From Holosporaceae bacterium (GTDB lineage: Bacteria > Pseudomonadota > Alphaproteobacteria > UBA3830), in the NCBI GenBank assembly GCA_031282785.1, contig JAITDB010000081.1, positions 1 to 9,996 of the forward strand: DNA of 9,996 nt, in the 5' to 3' direction. The position numbers and the translations under genes are program-made. Below, one piece after another: positions 7,285-9,996 of the stretch. The notes under the pieces were generated by a model that saw only the letters and a program-made list of their open reading frames with translations, had not been told where the DNA came from and did not search any database. Every line of letters begins with the position of its first letter. Positions within the stretch are counted from its first letter, which is position 1.

Positions 7285-8181
7285 TTGGACGATCAAAAAG
7301 CTAATAAAAAACGATTTGAGTTTTCCAACTGGTTGTTTTTGTTGCCCTGTTTGTTGGTATTGGTTTTGTGTGCTGGCTGGCCGCTGATCCGAACGGTATT
7401 TTTTAGTTTCACGGACGCGAGTCTAGATAATTTAAACAACGCGAATTTTGTCGGTGTCGAAAATTTTATATCTTTGACTCGCGATCGAGACTGGTGGAAA
7501 GCAGTCGTCAATACATTTGTGATAGCGGGCATTTCGGTTCCTCTGGAAACGTTTTTTGGCATGATCGTCGCCTTGATACTGCACACGAATTTTCGTGGCA
7601 GAGGACTAATGAGAGCCATTGTACTAGTTCCCTGGACGATTCCCACCATTGTTTCGGCTCGCATGTGGGCCTGGATGCTGAACGACTCCTATGGCATCAT
7701 CAACGAGCTTCTGTTGAAAGCTTCTATCATTAACACGCCGATACCGTGGATTGCGTCTAATTTTCTCAGCATTGTGTCCATAATAATTGTGGAGGTCTGG
7801 AAGACGACTCCGTATATGGCGCTGCTGCTGCTGGCCGGACTGCAATCCATGCCGCAGGACTGCTTCGAAGCGGCCGAAGTAGACGGCGTACCTCTGCGCA
7901 AGTCTTTCACCAGCATTATCTTCCCCATGATGAAGCCAACCATCATCGTCGCCGTGATATTCCGGACATTGGACGCCGTGAGAATCTTCGATTTGGTCTA
8001 CATACTGAGCAGTGGAAACAACGCCAACGCTACGATGTCGGTTTTTGCGCGACGGCATTTGGTGGACTACGCCGACGTCGGGTTCGGATCCGCTGCTGCT
8101 ACGGCGTTGCTGTTTTTCATCGCGTTTCTCAGCGTGTTGTATATTTCCTTCAACAGAAAAAAGCTACAAAATGTGGATTAA
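7285..8181 (+). CDS. Carbohydrate ABC transporter permease 1 (MalF/UgpA-like)
   Basis: This 298-residue inner-membrane protein forms one half of the sugar channel. Six membrane segments can be placed at roughly 16-40, 76-100, 108-131, 158-185, 215-235 and 268-288. The cytoplasmic EAA loop, which docks the ATPase, reads EAAEVDGVPLRKS (195-207) followed by FP (213-214), with the invariant Gly201. The start codon is TTG at 7285: GGAG at 7274-7277 lies exactly seven bases before it, and the nearby ATG at 7272 is out of frame. The gene lies 30 bases after the binding-protein gene and six bases before permease 2, so it belongs to the same operon. The long periplasmic insertion of enterobacterial MalF is absent, as is usual in this broader family (UgpA, ThuF and similar). 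Confidence 0.93.
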   Translation: MDDQKANKKRFEFSNWLFLLPCLLVLVLCAGWPLIRTVFFSFTDASLDNLNNANFVGVENFISLTRDRDWWKAVVNTFVIAGISVPLETFFGMIVALILHTNFRGRGLMRAIVLVPWTIPTIVSARMWAWMLNDSYGIINELLLKASIINTPIPWIASNFLSIVSIIIVEVWKTTPYMALLLLAGLQSMPQDCFEAAEVDGVPLRKSFTSIIFPMMKPTIIVAVIFRTLDAVRIFDLVYILSSGNNANATMSVFARRHLVDYADVGFGSAAATALLFFIAFLSVLYISFNRKKLQNVD

Positions 8182-8187
8182 TAAAAA

Positions 8188-9042
8188 ATGCTTAGTTTAG
8201 AAAATAGATGGAAATTACGAAATCTCATAAGAAATACGATATTTTTTGCAATTTGTGCTGGAATTGCGATTTGGTGTCTATTTCCGTTTTACTGGGCGGT
8301 AGTTTCGTCGCTTCGGGACGGCGCCAGCTTGTTTTCCACGGAATTTTTTCCGTCAAAGATTACATTTGAAAATTATAAAAACGTTCTTAGCGATTCCACT
8401 TTCGGATGCTCTTTTCTAAATTCCACGATTGTCGCTACGTTTACGTCACTGCTGACGTTGTTTGTATGTCTTTTGGCGGCTTATCCGCTGGCGCGTCACT
8501 CGTTTCCCGGTCGTAAAAGAGTCCTAATGATTGCTCTCAGCGTAACGACTCTTCCCCATGTGGCAGTTTTGTCCGGTATGTTCGAATTAATCCGTGTTCT
8601 CGATATCTACAACGAAAAATCTGCGTTGATCATCGCCTATATGATCATCACCGTTCCTTTTACACTGTGGATCATGACAAATTTCGTGCGCAGCATTCCA
8701 AAGGAAATCGAAGAAGCTGCCATCATGGACGGCGCCAGCCGCTATAGCATTCTTACACAAGTGTTTCTGCCGCTACTGGGACCGGCTATCGTTACCACCG
8801 GTCTGCTGGCATTTATCGCGGCTTGGAACGAATTCCTGTTTGCGCTCACGTTTACGCTGACAAATCAGGCGAGAACGGTGCCGGTTTCCCTGGCGCTCTT
8901 CAGCGGAGCCAGTCAGCATGAGTTGCCATGGGGATTGATCATGGCCGCCAGCGTTATCGTGACACTGCCTCTGGTACTGCTGGTCGTGATTTTCCAGAAA
9001 AGAATCATATCCGGCCTGACAGCAGGATCCATCAAGGGCTAA
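8188..9042 (+). CDS. Carbohydrate ABC transporter permease 2 (MalG/UgpE-like)
   Basis: This 284-residue inner-membrane protein is the partner of the preceding permease. Hydrophobic segments lie near 14-40, 79-103, 111-135, 145-167, 198-222 and 246-270. The EAA loop reads EEAAIMDGASRYS (175-187) with Gly182, then LP at 194-195. AAWNEFLFAL (211-220) and the C-terminal QKRIISGLTAGSIKG (270-284) are hallmarks of MalG-type permeases, where the tail contacts the ATPase dimer. The ATG at 8188 has only a weak GGA ribosome site at 8175-8177, but lies six bases after the stop of permease 1, so translational coupling is likely. In related operons a MalK/UgpC-type ATPase gene often follows; here a terminator and a convergent gene follow instead. 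Confidence 0.93.
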   Translation: MLSLENRWKLRNLIRNTIFFAICAGIAIWCLFPFYWAVVSSLRDGASLFSTEFFPSKITFENYKNVLSDSTFGCSFLNSTIVATFTSLLTLFVCLLAAYPLARHSFPGRKRVLMIALSVTTLPHVAVLSGMFELIRVLDIYNEKSALIIAYMIITVPFTLWIMTNFVRSIPKEIEEAAIMDGASRYSILTQVFLPLLGPAIVTTGLLAFIAAWNEFLFALTFTLTNQARTVPVSLALFSGASQHELPWGLIMAASVIVTLPLVLLVVIFQKRIISGLTAGSIKG

Positions 9043-9063
9043 TGGCGGTTTTTGTTTATGAGA

Positions 9064-9161
9064 CTGTTGAAATCTGAAAAATCAAAAAATTTTATCTTCT
9101 GTGTTCCAGACATTCGCTCCCCTGCGATGCCGTTTTTTGATCAGTTTTCAACAGCCTTTTT
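9064..9161 (+). terminator. Large imperfect terminator hairpin after the transporter operon
   Basis: CTGTTGAAA (9064-9072) pairs with TTTCAACAG (9146-9154); after one T-T mismatch, CTGA (9074-9077) pairs with TCAG (9141-9144). Beyond a small bulge, TCAAAAAA (9082-9089) pairs with TTTTTTGA (9133-9140). The right arm is followed after CC by TTTTT (9157-9161), as expected for a Rho-independent terminator reading rightward. The loop is long (about 43 bases) and has its own small stem, TCGC/GCGA at 9114-9127. In the opposite direction no T-run follows, so it should not serve the convergent gene equally well. Confidence 0.6.
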
Positions 9162-9223
9162 ATGATTATCCTTAACTCATATCAGATCCCTTTTTTGAAT
9201 AGCCAAAGTGAAATTTAGTATTA

Positions 9224-9949
9224 TCAGCGTATATCAATGGCTTTCAGGTAATCCCTCAGTATCAGAGCCAAAAATTTCATTTTTTCTTCCCGGATTTTTT
9301 GGGAAATTTCGTTTGGAGATGTCAGATACAGATCCGGCTTAAAATCTCTATTTAATTTGAATTTATTTATGCCATTAGCCGCAAAAAATTTATCAAATAC
9401 TGATTCAATGAGCGGTTCATCAATGAATAGAGACGTCATATATTCCATATCCCCAATCACTCCTTTTATCAATTGCTGAATTACCGAAATATATTCGTAA
9501 AATTTCATGGAATAGTTGTTATAGGCAGGACTTTGGGGATTCTGTATTTTTATGCCATACATAACATCTCCCTGGGCTAGATAATACTCGGCAGTTCCAG
9601 TGCTATATTCCTCAAAAAGATATGGAATGCTTTGGCCGTTTTTTAAATCAAAGCCAGACCAGGAGAATTGCCTATTTCCACCGGGTCCCCATTTTGCAGT
9701 TTTTGGATCGTCGCGTAGAGATTGCCATGCCTTTTCTACAATGAAGCTGTGCTTTTTAGCGCTCAGCAGATGCAAAAGCAGATATTGCCGAACGTCTTCC
9801 AGCGGACCGCTTCCGCCAATCAATATCATGCCATTTTCTTTGGCTTTGTCCAGACCATATATGCCGTTTAAAATAACATGGCTCAAGAGTAGATTAGATT
9901 GATTTTCTAGCCCAATAAGGTAGGATATATCAATGAAAAATAGATACAT
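9224..9949 (-). CDS. Unrecognised protein, possibly extending past the window edge
   Basis: I do not recognise this 241-residue protein and assign no function. It begins with a hydrophobic aromatic stretch (MYLFFIDISYLIGL), has a glycine turn MILIGGSGPLEDVRQYLLLHLL (residues 41-62), a Trp/Gly-rich middle (KWGPGGNRQFSWSGF, about 86-100), and a helical, charged C-terminus ending LRDYLKAIDIR. The ATG at 9949 has no Shine-Dalgarno before it, and the frame stays open without another in-frame ATG, GTG or TTG to 9996. The true start may therefore lie outside the window, with the hydrophobic part inside a longer N-terminus that could be a signal or membrane segment. The AT-rich composition looks different from the transporter genes. 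Its start region is duplicated in inverted orientation at 1-55, which suggests a repeated gene. It is convergent with the transporter operon. Confidence 0.6.
   Translation of the reverse strand: MYLFFIDISYLIGLENQSNLLLSHVILNGIYGLDKAKENGMILIGGSGPLEDVRQYLLLHLLSAKKHSFIVEKAWQSLRDDPKTAKWGPGGNRQFSWSGFDLKNGQSIPYLFEEYSTGTAEYYLAQGDVMYGIKIQNPQSPAYNNYSMKFYEYISVIQQLIKGVIGDMEYMTSLFIDEPLIESVFDKFFAANGINKFKLNRDFKPDLYLTSPNEISQKIREEKMKFLALILRDYLKAIDIR
9883..9937 (-). repeat. Right arm of the 55-bp exact inverted repeat
   Basis: This is the exact reverse complement of bases 1-55 and lies in the first codons of the unknown minus-strand gene (residues 5 to about 22). Identity ends at 9882. Toward higher coordinates comparison is impossible, because the other copy runs off the left edge of the window. 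Confidence 0.9.
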
Positions 9950-9996
9950 AAAAAATACCCATATTTCTGAATCCCAATTTAGGAAAATTTTACGCC

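Noticed and set aside
7624..8058. Minus-strand open frame of 144 codons opposite permease 1
   Set aside because: It is antisense to conserved membrane and EAA-loop codons, so it is best explained as a shadow of the permease frame.
1..9996. CRISPR arrays, insertion sequences, phage or toxin-antitoxin genes
   Set aside because: No regularly spaced repeats, transposase or integrase motifs, or small toxin-antitoxin gene pairs were found on either strand.

Overview
The window reads as a compact alphaproteobacterial chromosome segment of moderate to low GC (judged by eye), with short intergenic gaps and several ATGA gene overlaps. The HslV, HslU, AspRS and pyruvate kinase proteins all have an alphaproteobacterial look. 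Examples are the short pro-sequence of HslV, the RSPGEF form of AspRS motif 2, and the LQGPKLR segment of pyruvate kinase. A lineage of host-associated alphaproteobacteria that keeps late glycolysis and imports sugar (for example Holosporales-like) would fit, but this placement is inference and no marker gene here proves it.

Layout from left to right: (1) Bases 1-126 hold the tail of a short reading frame whose first 18 visible residues are identical to the start of the unknown gene at the right end. The shared DNA is a 55-base exact inverted repeat, 1-55 against 9883-9937. (2) A 281-base gap without a convincing gene. (3) pyk (408-1796), pyruvate kinase, with a 14-bp hairpin over its stop codon. 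(4) A structured intergenic region with two candidate promoters. (5) hslV-hslU (2020-3872), the two subunits of the HslUV ATP-dependent protease, overlapping by ATGA. (6) A gap carrying a good sigma70-like promoter. (7) aspS (4049-5866), overlapping by ATGA with a carbohydrate ABC importer: substrate-binding protein (5863-7254), permease 1 with a TTG start (7285-8181) and permease 2 (8188-9042). (8) A large imperfect terminator hairpin at 9064-9161. (9) A convergent, unrecognised gene on the minus strand (9224-9949, frame open to the window edge).

How the genes work together: the importer would bring a sugar across the inner membrane and pyruvate kinase would yield ATP at the end of its breakdown. 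No ATP-binding subunit for the importer is present, so it must be supplied from elsewhere. aspS and the transporter look co-transcribed from the promoter at 3992-4020 to the terminator at 9064-9161, an unusual partnership. HslUV is an independent protein quality-control unit.

I found no clear new defence or mobile system. The points most worth following are the inverted repeat linking the truncated and full copies of the unknown gene (possibly partly an assembly-graph effect, because 55 is a common assembler k-mer length), the structured DNA between pyk and hslV, and the amphipathic C-terminal tail on the substrate-binding protein.
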